From assembly GCF_025698545.1 (NCBI RefSeq), contig NC_068569.1:24552001-24616000 (forward strand): a DNA stretch of 64,000 bases. Direction: 5' to 3'. A program made the position numbers and the translations under genes. The notes beneath the pieces are model-generated. The model was not told where the DNA came from, did no database searches, and was given only the letters and a program-made list of their open reading frames with translations. The stretch comes from Gossypium raimondii. Its lineage: Eukaryota; Streptophyta; Magnoliopsida; Malvales; Malvaceae. The number at the start of each line of letters is the position of its first letter. The stretch's first letter is position 1. Below, in pieces: positions 37,250 to 48,709 of the stretch.

Positions 37250-37570
37250 AGCCTCCCTAACTCCACCCTTACATGAGTTTTGATTTTATCTAATTTTATA
37301 CACGATATTTTGATTTGATTAAATTTTAATAAATAATTAATATCACTATAGATTTAAACATTACATATTACGTACATAGATAATTAAATTTATCAAATAT
37401 AAAAACTTTATTTAAATGTGTACAATTAAATCAAAATAAAAGTATTATATATACATTTGAACCAAAGTCATGATTTAATATGTATAATTACACAAAATCC
37501 AAATTTATAAATCAAATTATACATTTGATCAAACAAATTTAATGTATAATTTTAATATTTTATCTCTAAA
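37250..37570. mobile_element. MITE family A, copy 4, inverted and worn
   Basis: Read on the - strand it shows the same order of words as copies 1-3 (for example TTTGATTTAATTGTACACATTTAA and TATATACATTTGAACCAAAGTC on the + strand). Ends are eroded (ATTTTATCTC at the right). Confidence 0.5.
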
Positions 37571-37904
37571 AAGGAGAGGACTTTTTCTCATATAATGTTT
37601 GATTTATCTTTTAACTCTGTCAAATTTTATAAAATTATAAAATTATATAATAATAAAATTATATTTTAAACCTTTAAAATTTATTAATCATTTTTCCCTT
37701 AAATAATAATCGTTAATGTGGCAGAACATTAATGTAATCACTGAATATCTTAAAAGAAATTAACAACTTAGTGATTCTTAAAACATATCACTAGAACATA
37801 TGTTTAAAAATCATGTTATATATAATATAATGAGATAAAAGTAATTAAAAATAATATAAAAAGTAAAAAAGTAAATGAAATTTTTTAACAATCTCATTAT
37901 AGGT

Positions 37905-40215
37905 TCTAATCATATCTGTTCTTTTTGACACAATGTCTAGAGCTATCCATAGTCTCTTCCCTATTCAGCGCACTTAAATCTACGTCCTTTTACATTTACA
38001 ATAGTATTTATATCAGTCGAACTAAAACTCAATCAATAATTAAATAATAGAAATTTCTATATCATTAAATAAATAAAATGGTACCGTAAAAGTAACACAA
38101 TGATGAAAATTTGATATTTTTCTCTATCATGTGGTGTGAGCCTTTCACAAATTATAATTTTGGTTTTGCCCCACTCCCAAAACGAACCCACCACCCTTTC
38201 CTCGGAAACTCAAATCAATCTTATGTTTATAATCTTACTTAAAGCAAATGATAAATTAATATCTATAATAATCTAATATCCAAATTCATTATTTATAAAA
38301 ACTAATATAATTTTAAATAATAAATATCCTTTCAATCTTTTCTAAATTAGATATAGATAATAATTAAAACATCAATACCAAATATTTTTTAATCTACGAT
38401 AAACTAAAATTATTTAAATTGATTGGACCAGTTGATCTAATCGATTAAATTAAAAAGCGATTGGCACATTATTTTAGAGTGAAGAAAAGAGCTATTTAAC
38501 TTGAAAACTAATACAAGGCGGTTGTATCGAGATAAAAATAGATTGAATCAAGTTTAATAATTTTTTTTTAAAAATTGCTTAACTAAAATTAGACTGAAAT
38601 CAAATTGAATAATTATTGGATGATTAATCTAATTCGGGTAAATATCCAAAAATATGTGAGTTTGGAATTTAATTAGGGTTAGGAGATAGGCGGAATCCAG
38701 AATGTGGAGTAGAGTTGGCTGTATTAGCACGCCACCCACCCACTCCGACCTTATTAAATAAAATAAAAACATAACTCAGGTTTCAAGGATACGTTAGTTA
38801 TAATTTAGTGCGTAAGAAAGGAAGGAAGCAAGTAAAAAGAAAGACCTTGTAATTGCTTTGTTTGTTTGTTTGTAAAAAATTAAAAACCCTATTTTGGGTT
38901 TCACAATCTCCCGAGCTGCCTCTCTCCTATTGTCATCAAATGTGTCTTGCGTTTCCTTTCCCTATGTCTTCTTTTTCACCTACTTTTATTTTAATAGTAA
39001 ACTAGACCCAATGCTACATTTCAGCCACAAAGATTTCCATTTAAATCATTAAACTATTCAAAAAATATATCTTATATCCAAATTGATCTGATGGCTAGTG
39101 TTAGAGATTGAAAAAGAAAGTTATTTGGGTTTTGGTTATCATATTCGTGAGTTCAAAATTGTTTCGTAAAAAGAAATTGATTTGCAGAAGAGAAGGAAAA
39201 TTAGAGCTTCCGATTACAACAACGATTTTAATAGCCCAATAACTTAATTAAAGGTTTTAATCAGTTTCGTGATCGTCTTGTAATTTTTTGAAGTTGAGCG
39301 ATCAAAATATAAACTTACTAATAATTAAATCTCGTTCGGCTTTAGAATTAAGGAAGGCTGCATTTTGGATATTTATAGTTTTTATAAAACTCGGATTCAT
39401 TTATTATTTATATTAAATCTAAATATTACTACTCAAATATGAATTAAGGTTATGTTTGATAAATTGAAAAAATAAGTGTTGAATTTAAATTATAAATTTT
39501 TTTTATGCATCACTTAAAATTAAATACTAATTATAATTAGACTGTTTGATAAAAAATAATATAAACTTAAATGAAATAGAATAAAATAAAATAAAAACAA
39601 TTAAATTTATTCTTTATTTTTTTTGAGAAAAAAAAATTCTATTTAGTAAATTTCGCCGTAAATTCAAAAAGCCAAAAACAAACATATGAATCTAAGCTGG
39701 AGTAAGAAAATTCCAAAAAAAAGTTTGAGGTTGCGGCGTTACCCTAATTAATATCATTATTAGCGAAGTAAATTTGAAACGTTGCTCCAGTTTGGTGCAG
39801 AGCATGGATAAAAAATCCTATTCAATTCCTTGGTTGGATTAAGAATTTAAACTTTATTTGTTTGATGTGTTTATACAATCAAAGATTCGTTTAACCTGTA
39901 ATGAAAATTCAATTTTATCTTATTTTTATTTTATACATTTTTTAATAATGTATGAAAAGTAAAACTTTAATATTTTAATTTCATAATAAAGATATGGTAT
40001 GCTAATTTGAATACATATTTTATTAATTAAATAAGGTTTAAACCTAATATTATTAAAACAATTAATATATATTTTAAATATTTGCTCTTTTTGATATAAT
40101 GTATAAAACTACTCATAGTTCCTCCTCAATCCTTCAGTGCACTCAAGCTTACATTCTCCTACACTAACAACAATATCAATCGAGCTAAAACTCAATAAGT
40201 AATATTATTAATACA
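37905..40215. repeat. Two dispersed copies of an unnamed ~150-bp repeat
   Basis: 37905-38060 and 40085-40215 share the order: CTTTTTGA.A.AATGT, ACT..TCATAGT..CTC, TTCAG.GCACT.AA.CT.AC.T.C, ACA..AA.A.TATC, CGA.CTAAAACTCAAT. They are direct copies about 2.1 kb apart. The family is not recognised. Confidence 0.6.
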
Positions 40216-41040
40216 AAACTTATTCATAATATCTAATATCTTGCTCTGATATGTAAAAGATTTTTAATTGAATCAATGATTAAACAACCCTTGAATTGGG
40301 GATGATGTACCTGACTTTATGCTTCATGTTTTAGGGCTGATAAAGCAAATTTCCTATGTAATTAACCGTTTGAATTAATAATTTAAATATGCAAAATGTA
40401 AGATTAATTATTCATCAGTGTCGGTCTAATGATAAAGAATATTACATTTTTAAAGAAAGAAGGTAAGACTTTGTTTAATAAATCATTGAAAAATTATATT
40501 CATAGTTTCAATGATTTAAAATTTTATGCATGTTTGATAATCTAAAATTAAAATTAAAACAATCTGAAAGAATTTTTTATTTAAAAAGTGTGAAAAATAA
40601 TAAGTAGATAAGAGCTACTTATCACTTAATGAAGTGTATTTTCAATTATTTCAAATTTACTTTATTTGTTTTAATGTTATATTATTCTATAAAGCCTTTA
40701 GGTTTAAAATTTTAATTTTAGTTTAAATAAGATGAAATATTTAAAATTAAATATAAAATGTAAAATATAATTTTTATAATTTAAAATCTATATTTATCAA
40801 ATAATTTAATTACATTATTTTTAAGTAATGCATCAAACAAATATTATAACTTAATTTTATACTTAAATTTTCAACACAATACTTAAAATTTGAATTTATC
40901 AAACCAGTCTTAAATTAAAATATTAAAAATCACATTATTAAAATCAACAGTAAGAGAATTATAAAATATACATAGAAAATAAAAAAAGAAATTGCAAGAT
41001 TAAGTATGTCACCATTAGCCAACAACATTAGCGTTTAAGG

Positions 41041-41116
41041 CTCAACCGTTGGATTCGGCCACTCATCAGCTGGGCCCACAGTATAGGGTCCCATCTAAAT
41101 GGGATATGACACGTGT
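41041..41116 (+). promoter_or_regulatory. Candidate motif cluster upstream of the receptor kinase
   Basis: Within about 75 bp: CAACCGTTGGA, whose complement TCCAACGGTTG fits the M-phase (MSA) consensus at 10 of 11 positions; TGGGCCCA (41071-41078), a site II/TCP-type word; and ACACGTGT (41109-41116), a G-box/ABRE-like palindrome. They lie about 650-725 bp before the start codon in locally GC-rich DNA. Function is inferred from motif wording only. Confidence 0.35.
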
Positions 41117-41347
41117 ACGGACGGGGATGAAGGAAACAAAAGATGCTTCAAACATTTACTGCAAAGTGGTCAACAGTAGCACTGCGGTCTGCCCCCCATT
41201 CGGCACATAATAGCTTCATATTATTATTATCGAATTTGATTACTTAATTTAAAATAATTCTAAGCTTCATTAAAATAAGCATTTGCAGCTGAACAATGGA
41301 GTCTTTCAATGTTCTAAGTTGTAAGCATTACCCTCAAAGCATTTGAA

Positions 41348-41372
41348 CCCCCCCCCCCCAAAAAAAAAAAAA
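41348..41372. repeat. C12-A13 homopolymer junction
   Basis: Twelve C followed by thirteen A. Its exact length is likely to vary or to be a sequencing uncertainty. Confidence 0.85.
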
Positions 41373-41766
41373 GCAATACACTCAAAGCTTTAACTGTGAA
41401 AAACTCACCACCACCATAACTGCCACCGCTCACAGTGCATGGCCTCAGCCTTAAAAAAAGCTTTTCACCATCTGTCATAAATTTTATTTCTTCACCATTT
41501 ATCTTTTTCCTTGATGTTCACATGCATGGTTTCATCAAACTAAAAGAAATATTCAACAGTTTGGTGTAAAGTGTAAGCAAGCCTCACACAAACCTCCATT
41601 GAAAGTTGAAACCTTCTCTCTCACATGCATGTTGTCTCCTGGAAGTGTGGCTTTTCACAGTTTCCATTGAAAGTCTCAACAAACCCTTTCTTTCTTTCTT
41701 TCAAGTTTCAACCTGTTTGATCTTAGTCTTCCCCACCTTGGGTTCAGGCCATTTTCAGACCTTCAA

Positions 41767-44700
41767 ATGGCAATGCCTACCCTGTTTGCAGGGACCCATT
41801 TCTTGTTCTTCTATCTGTTTGTTTTTAGAACACTCTTGGTCACCTCATTGTCACCTGATGGAGAGGCTCTTCTTTCTCTTTTATCAGCTGCTGACCCATC
41901 TGCAAAAGCTTCTTCACCAGTGCTCTCTTCATGGAACCCAAAGAGCTCAACCCCATGTTTATGGCAAGGGATAACGTGTTCTCCACAAAATAGAGTTATC
42001 TCCCTCTCACTGCCCAACATATTCCTCAATATCTCTTCTTTGCCCTCACAGCTTTCCTCTCTTTCTTCCCTGCAACTTCTCAATCTCTCATCCACCAATA
42101 TTTCAGGCTCAATCCCTCCTTCTTTTGGCAAACTAGTTCACCTTCGCCTTTTAGACCTTTCCTCTAACTCTCTCACAGGTTCCATTCCTCAGGAGCTCGG
42201 TCAGCTTTCCTTACTACAGTTCCTTTTCTTGAATTCAAATGGATTAAGTGGAGGGATTCCTCCACAGCTAGGTAACCTCACTTCATTACAAGTTCTTTGT
42301 CTACAAGATAATCTCCTCAATGGCTCAATACCATCTCAAATGGGTTCATTGGTTTCTCTCCAACAGTTTAGAATTGGCGGCAATCCTGATCTAACAGGAG
42401 AAATCCCTACACAGTTAGGCTTACTTACCAATCTGACCACATTTGGGGCAGCCGCCACTGGACTTTCTGGTTCCATTCCATCAACATTTGGTAACTTGAT
42501 CAACCTTCAAACACTGTCTCTTTATGATACTGAGGTATCTGGTTCGATACCACCTGAACTGGGATTATGTTCAGAGTTGAGGAATCTGTATTTACATATG
42601 AACAAGCTGACTGGTTCTATTCCACCTCAGTTGGGCAAGCTTCAAAAGGTTACTAGCTTGCTTTTATGGGGTAACGCATTGACAGGTTCAATCCCAGCTG
42701 AGATATCCAACTGTTCATCACTTGTTGTGCTTGATGCTTCAGCTAATGATCTTTCTGGCAAAATACCTAGTGATATTGGAAAGCTTGGTGTTCTTGAGCA
42801 GCTTCACTTGTCTGATAATTCCTTAATTGGGTTGATTCCTTGGGAGATAAGCAACTGTTCGAGTTTGACTACACTTCAACTCGACAAGAATAAATTATCT
42901 GGTGCAATTCCATGGCAGATTGGTAACTTGAAACAATTGCAGAGTTTCTTCTTGTGGGGCAATTCAGTTTCAGGAACAATCCCATCTTCTTTTGGGAACT
43001 GCACTGAACTTTACTCCATTGATCTTTCCAGGAACAAGCTTACTGGTTCAATACCTGAAGACATTTTCAGTTTGAAGAAGCTCAGCAAGCTTTTGCTTCT
43101 TGGAAACTCTTTATCAGGGAAGTTGCCGAGAAGTGTTTCAAATTGCCAGTCACTGGTGAGGTTAAGGCTTGGAGAAAACCGGCTTTCAGGGCAGATTCCG
43201 AAGGAGATCGGCCAACTGCAGAACTTAGTGTTCCTCGACTTATATATGAATCATTTCACAGGTAGTCTTCCTTCTGAGATTGCCAACATCACAGTTCTTG
43301 AGCTATTGGATGTTCACAACAACCACATTAATGGAGAAATCCCATCTCAGCTTGGGGAGCTTGTGAATTTAGAGCAGCTTGATCTTAGTCGAAACAGCTT
43401 CACTGGAGCAATTCCGTTGAGTTTCGGTAATTTTAGTTACTTGAACAAGCTGATTCTCAACAGCAATTTATTAACAGGGTCTATCCCGAAATCGTTTCAG
43501 AATCTGCAGAAACTTACTCTGCTTGATTTAAGCTACAATAGACTCTCTGGTGAAATTCCATCTGAGATTGGTTATATAACAAGTTTAACAATCAGTTTGG
43601 ATTTGAGTTCCAATATGTTTACCGGTGAAATACCGGAATCAATGTCTGGTTTGAGACAGTTACAGTCACTTGATCTGTCTCATAACATGTTACATGGAAG
43701 AATCAAGGTATTAGGTTCCCTTACTAGTCTCACTTTTTTGAATATCTCATTCAATAATTTCTCAGGTCCTATACCTGTAACACCTTTCTTTAGGACTCTT
43801 TCCTACAATTCTTATCTGCAAAACCTGAATCTATGTGAATCCGTCGATGGGTCCACTTGTTCATCGAGCCTAATGCGAAAAACCCGATTAAGATCAGCCA
43901 AAACAGTTGCTTTAGTCTCAGTGATCCTTGCATCAGTTACCATTGCAGTCCTTGCTTCATGGTATTTAGTTACAAGGAACCATAGGTACATGATGGAGAA
44001 ATCAGCAGGAGCTTCATCATCTTCACCAGGAGCTGAAGACTTCTCATATCCATGGACTTTCATTCCATTCCAAAGGCTCAATTTCACCATTGATAACATC
44101 TTGGACTGTCTAAAAGATGAGAATGTGATTGGAAAAGGCTGTTCCGGGATCGTCTACAAAGCAGAAATGCCAAATGGGGAATTGATTGCAGTGAAAAAGC
44201 TTTGGAGAACAAAGGACGACGAAGAGCCAACCGTGGACTCATTTGCAGCAGAAATTCAGATTCTAGGACACATTCGCCATAGGAACATTGTGAAGCTCTT
44301 AGGTTATTGTTCCAACAAAAGTGTTAAGCTCCTCTTATACAACTACATCCCGAATGGTAATTTACAACAGCTTTTGCGAGGCAATCGAAACTTGAGTTGG
44401 GAAGTAAGGTACAAGATAGCTGTAGGATCAGCTCAAGGCTTAGCTTATCTTCACCATGATTGTAAACCGGCAATTCTTCACAGAGATGTGAAATGCAATA
44501 ACATACTCCTAGATTCCAAGTTTGAGGCTTATTTAGCGGATTTCGGGTTGGCGAAACTGATGAATTCTCCAAATTATCACCATGCAATGTCCAGAGTCGC
44601 CGGCTCTTATGGTTATATTGCACCAGGTAAGTTCCCTACTTCCGCCCTATTTAACTTCATAGGATTAGTACATAGTTGATTCAGGATTCATGGCTCTTCA

Positions 44701-45127
44701 TTAGGACCGTAACATCAACTTACGAAGTATTGTTTTGGATGCAGAATATGGATACACAATGAACATAACAGAGAAAAGTGATGTGTACAGTTATGGGGTG
44801 GTTCTTCTGGAGATACTAAGTGGACGAAGTGCAGTGGAATCACAAGTAGGAGATGGAGTGCACATAGTGGAGTGGGTGAAAAAGAAAATGGGCAGCTTCG
44901 AACCGGCGGCATCGATTCTGGATGCTAAGCTTCGAGGAATGCCGGACCAACTGGTTCAGGAAATGCTGCAAACACTTGGGATTGCAATGTTTTGTGTGAA
45001 TTCTTCACCAGCAGAACGCCCAACAATGAAGGAAGTAGTGGCGTTGTTAATGGAGGTTAAAACCCAACCTGAAGAATGGGGAAAGACTTCTCAACCTCTA
45101 ATAAAGCAGTCATCAAATCAAAGTTAA
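41767..45127 (+). CDS. LRR receptor-like kinase, RGI/RGFR type (RGI5-like), 1080 aa
   Basis: Plasma-membrane receptor kinase of LRR subfamily XI, related to receptors for root meristem growth factor (RGF/GLV) peptides. Exons 41767-44626 and 44745-45127; the single intron splits the APE codons of the activation segment, as is usual in this subfamily. In order: signal peptide (about 1-28), LRR N-cap with PCLWQGITC, about two dozen LRRs, a membrane segment at 713-735, then the kinase. RIGG at 202-205 fits the R-x-G-G motif reported to contact RGF peptides. Kinase residues: glycine loop GKGCSG (789), lysine of AVKK (810), HRD (Asp907), DFG (Asp925). All catalytic residues are present, so it should be active. 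Closest family member by recollection is Arabidopsis At1g34110; ligand specificity is inferred. The start is the first ATG in frame with the signal peptide. Confidence 0.93.
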
Positions 45128-46314
45128 AAATTGTCTTTTTCTTGTGTATTGTCATTTTTAAATTCCAAGAACATCTAAAAACAATGAGAAAAAGAGAGTG
45201 TGTGTGGAGATATTGTTGGATCTGAATGATGGTGTTGAGGAGTCTGATGTACAGTTTTAGGAACATCAATTCTCTTGATTTTGCTATCTTAATTCTCCTT
45301 TTTTCCCTTTCCATCTAATGGATCATGCTTCACTAAACTTTAAATTGAAATTGAATTTTGAAGTACAAGGTTCAAATATTGTAGGTCGTTAAAATGCATG
45401 AGATATTGAACCATTGAGTGAATACGATTTTGTTGATACATGAATAGATAAGTAGTTGAGACGAGTGATTCTTCTTGTTTAGGACAAGGCAGAAAGTCAT
45501 TAGATAGTGTGGTTAGAGTAATAAGGAGAAGTTGAGGGAGAGAGAGACCTAGGATTGGATAGGAGAGAGAAAGGCTTCTTGATTGCTTAGGTCTCTTCTT
45601 AGATTTCAGGCCCTATATACTTGCGTCTTCTATTTTGATATTATGTGTTAAATTGTTATTGACGGGTTCGCGGGTTAGAGGATGTCATAGATTTAAATAA
45701 AGTGATGTTATAATGTATCTTGAATAATATCAAATGTGACACGATAGTTGAAACTTGATAAGATAATTAACAGATATACCTAATCAAATAAATTATAAGT
45801 TAAAAGAGCTCCTACAAAAAGATTATTGTGAAGGGTTTATTCATATTATTCGAAAGTCTTAACTGCTCATAACATCATGGTGGGGTATAACAGATTGTTA
45901 CTAATAATAATGAAAACGCTAGAAAAGTGTCTGCTCAAATCATTATGGTGGGGTGTAAAAGATTGTTACTAAAAAAAGAAAACGTCAGAAAAAAGTAGTA
46001 GTTGCGAATTGAGAGGATCACACAGTCAAAATCTTTAATACTAAAGAATATAGGATAGAAGAGGGGATAGGAAGTCAAAGAGATATCCTTCCATCCCCAT
46101 AACATGCATGCATGTAATGGAAGTAGGCCCAAGGATAGAACAAAAGAGCAGACATGCAAAAACAGGCCATGCTTCCCTCCCTTCTTACCCACATGCCTGC
46201 CGTAACGCACTCTGTCTCATTTTACTTTCCAATATTTCATAATTACATTTGGCGTCGACTATTATAAAAGAGCCATATTTAAAAAAATCGATACCTATTT
46301 TCTTTATTTATAAT
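45128..46314. other. 3' flank of the receptor kinase and intergenic DNA
   Basis: 3' untranslated sequence probably to about 45330, then non-coding DNA. At 45880-45970 a short direct duplication repeats ATCAT.TGGTGGGGTGTAA.AGATTGTTACTAA. Confidence 0.45.
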
Positions 46315-46808
46315 TAGTCCGGTTTTTATGGTCGGGTTATTCACCCACATTCGAAAATTCGCATGAAACTTGGAAGGGTTTGGATAAAATAATTAAACCC
46401 GTTTAAAATATAGGCCGAGCTTTGGATTACATTCAAGGCCCGACCCGTTTTTAAGTTTATAATGTTTTATATTATGTAATTTAGAACAAATTAAAAAATA
46501 AACTTATACAAAATATATAATACTACTTTAATGTAAACTTTAAAATAATGTTAAGTTGATTATATAAAAAATTTCAATAAATAAAAAATAAAATTATTAA
46601 ATATTAAAATAATATAATATAAATATTTTTAAAAAAATTAAAATAATATGGACGGGTCTAAAATGAGCTGGTGTTAGCCTTTTGCAAATATGGATGGGTT
46701 TGAGTAAAATTTTAGATCCATATTTTAGGTCGAGTCAGGCTTGAACAAATATAAAATATGTTAATATCATACTTACACTTGACACAACTTGGCCCATGAG
46801 CAACTCTA
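46315..46808. mobile_element. hAT-like MITE (494 bp) with perfect 8-bp duplication
   Basis: Starts TAGTCCGG and ends GGCCCATGAGCAACTCTA. TTTATAAT occurs on both sides (46307-46314 and 46809-46816). The termini pair poorly beyond TAG/CTA, but the interior has the GGCCCGACCCG and GGGTTTGAG words of the other hAT MITEs in this window. Confidence 0.7.
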
Positions 46809-46816
46809 TTTATAAT

Positions 46817-48250
46817 CAAGAATTTGCTTAAAAGATTTGAAATTCTTTATCAAATGATTTATTTTCTTTTTTCTTTTTGCTTTTGTCTTAGGATGTATTT
46901 GTGTCCCCTCTTTTTTTTTTCTTTTTCAGTTTGGTCCATCAATCTTTTTGAATATTTGGTTTTTTCGGTTTTTGTTTGTTATTGTTGATTTGGAGAAAAA
47001 AAATCATCGAAAATTCAGGTATGTTGAAATGTGTGTTGATCATGCTTTGATTACGTTGATATTTTATATGTACTTTTTGACGAGCTTTCACATGTATATT
47101 GCCATGTTGGAATCACTTGGACACACTCCCTTGTGTGTTGGTCATAAGTAGTAGGGGGCATTCGTGTTAGCAACATGCCATGTTCTTCATAAAAAGCCAA
47201 ACAATCTTGTCGAGCTCTTGGGCTAGCCAAGTTCCACGACAACGCTCATTTTCAAAATCAAATTGGGTGACGAATAGATTGAATTAGAATTAAGGTAAAA
47301 AAATTAACTAACTCGTAAATCGATTGAATCGAGTTAAAACTTAATTGAACTGATGATTGAATCAAATTTTATATTTTTTTAAATATTTTTAATTCTTATG
47401 AATTTTAATAATCTATTGATTTGAACCAGATAAATCAAAAATTAATGGTATGACCGGTTTGACCATTAACCTGATTTCAAAAACTTTGCATATAACCGAA
47501 CCCTACGACTTACTATATGTGCAGTAACTCACCATCTCACAATTAATCTACAACTTTAAAGTCAAATATCCTCTCCATTTTACTTACTATACTTAATTAA
47601 CGTTCATAAAAAGCATCTAAGTTATAAGTTTAATACATCCTATTTAGTAGGCAAATATTTCTTACTCATTTTTAGACAATCACTTATTTACAAACTTCAC
47701 GTGGGACTAATGATTTTCATTTCCCCTATCGTGAAAACCCTTTTCGTAGTATTTTAGTGATAAGTTCTACAGGGATCGGACGATCTTATTTGGTCAAATA
47801 CCTAATGACAAACTTCTATGATCTTTTCATTACAATATTTCTGAACAAGACCCTTAGGTGTAAATTTGGTTCAATTCAATTAGGTTTTTAGTTTTTATTA
47901 AAACTATTTAAAATAATTTGGTTAGATTCAATTTGATCTTCAATCTTTTTCTTTCAAAAATCTTCGATCTTTGTGTTTTTTAAATATCATTGATCTTTTC
48001 ATATATATTAGTGTTGGATTTTGGGATTTATTTTAATAAAACGAGTTTTGTTTTATAACTTTTCAACTCAAATATTTATAAAAATATAAACAATCACTCA
48101 CTTGGGTAATGTACTAATTGATAAACAAAATAATATTATCCCACATCTCATCATCATTATTCATTTATTCAGATCAGTATATAGTTGACAGCAGAAACAG
48201 CCCTATATGCTGCCCTATGTATGTATGCATGTATGTATAGTATTGTAATG
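46817..48250. other. Intergenic DNA, no gene seen
   Basis: AT-rich. A more complex patch lies at 47100-47250, with no supported frame. An ATGTATGT/ATGCATGT run at about 48217-48238 lies in the 3' flank of the lipid transfer protein gene. Confidence 0.4.
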
Positions 48251-48258
48251 AAGAGGTT

Positions 48259-48576
48259 TTAGCACTGAGGATATGCAACTCCACAAGCGTTCCCAACAGT
48301 TCTAATGATGGGGTTATCAGCAAATTGTCTTAAAGATGGGTCGTTAAGGTACCCACAAAAGCATGGCGTCTGCTCCCTCAGCCTGCTGCAACAGGTTTCA
48401 GATGGAGGCGTGGACGACATGACCGCCGCCAAGCATGGGCTGAGCTCTATGGGGTTACATGTCACTGCCGCCTCTGCCCACCGTGTTTCACCCGAAAACG
48501 CTGCGGCCGCCACCACCATGAGTGACAGTACCGCACTTAAGGCAACATATGAAAACCTTTTTATCTTTGTTATCAT
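48259..48576 (-). CDS. Type 2 non-specific lipid transfer protein, 105 aa precursor
   Basis: Small secreted protein that binds lipids in a hydrophobic cavity, in the cell wall or apoplast. The N-terminus (about 1-36) is a signal peptide with the hydrophobic run VALSAVLSLMVVAAAA and a likely cut after AEA, leaving a mature protein of about 69 aa that begins AVTCNP. The eight-cysteine pattern C-C-CC-CxC-C-C is complete (VTC, SPC, ETCC, PCFC, NAC and C-terminal PQC). The CFC spacing with a hydrophobic residue between cysteines, and the length, identify type 2. It is a single exon, as usual. A TATA box lies about 70 bp upstream. Confidence 0.93.
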   Translation of the reverse strand: MITKIKRFSYVALSAVLSLMVVAAAAFSGETRWAEAAVTCNPIELSPCLAAVMSSTPPSETCCSRLREQTPCFCGYLNDPSLRQFADNPIIRTVGNACGVAYPQC

Positions 48577-48645
48577 AGTACTGGAGGGTGGTAATATTTA
48601 TAGGACTTGGATTGGTAATTTGCTGTGAGACATTAGAGCATGCAT

Positions 48646-48654
48646 TATTTATAG
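48646..48654 (-). promoter_or_regulatory. TATA box of the lipid transfer protein gene
   Basis: CTATAAATA on the - strand, about 70 bp upstream of the ATG at 48576, a normal spacing for a short leader. Confidence 0.7.
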
Positions 48655-48709
48655 ACGAGTGTGGAATTATGGTGGGGGCGTTTCCCCACACTATTTGAGA
48701 CCCCAACTA

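Larger units (their letters stand above)
36769..41040. other. AT-rich intergenic region with scattered repeats
   Basis: No gene seen over more than 4 kb. It includes an inverted fourth copy of MITE family A (37250-37570), two copies of a segment with TTTTTGA.A.AATGT..A..CT..CCATAGT (37905-38060 and 40085-40215), and a worn MITE with GTAAACTAGACCCAATG / ATATAAACTTACTAA ends at about 39000-39330. The rest is low-complexity A+T. Confidence 0.5.

Noticed and set aside
41811..42131. 106-residue - strand frame within the receptor kinase
   Set aside because: Antisense shadow of the LRR region; the + strand protein is unambiguous.
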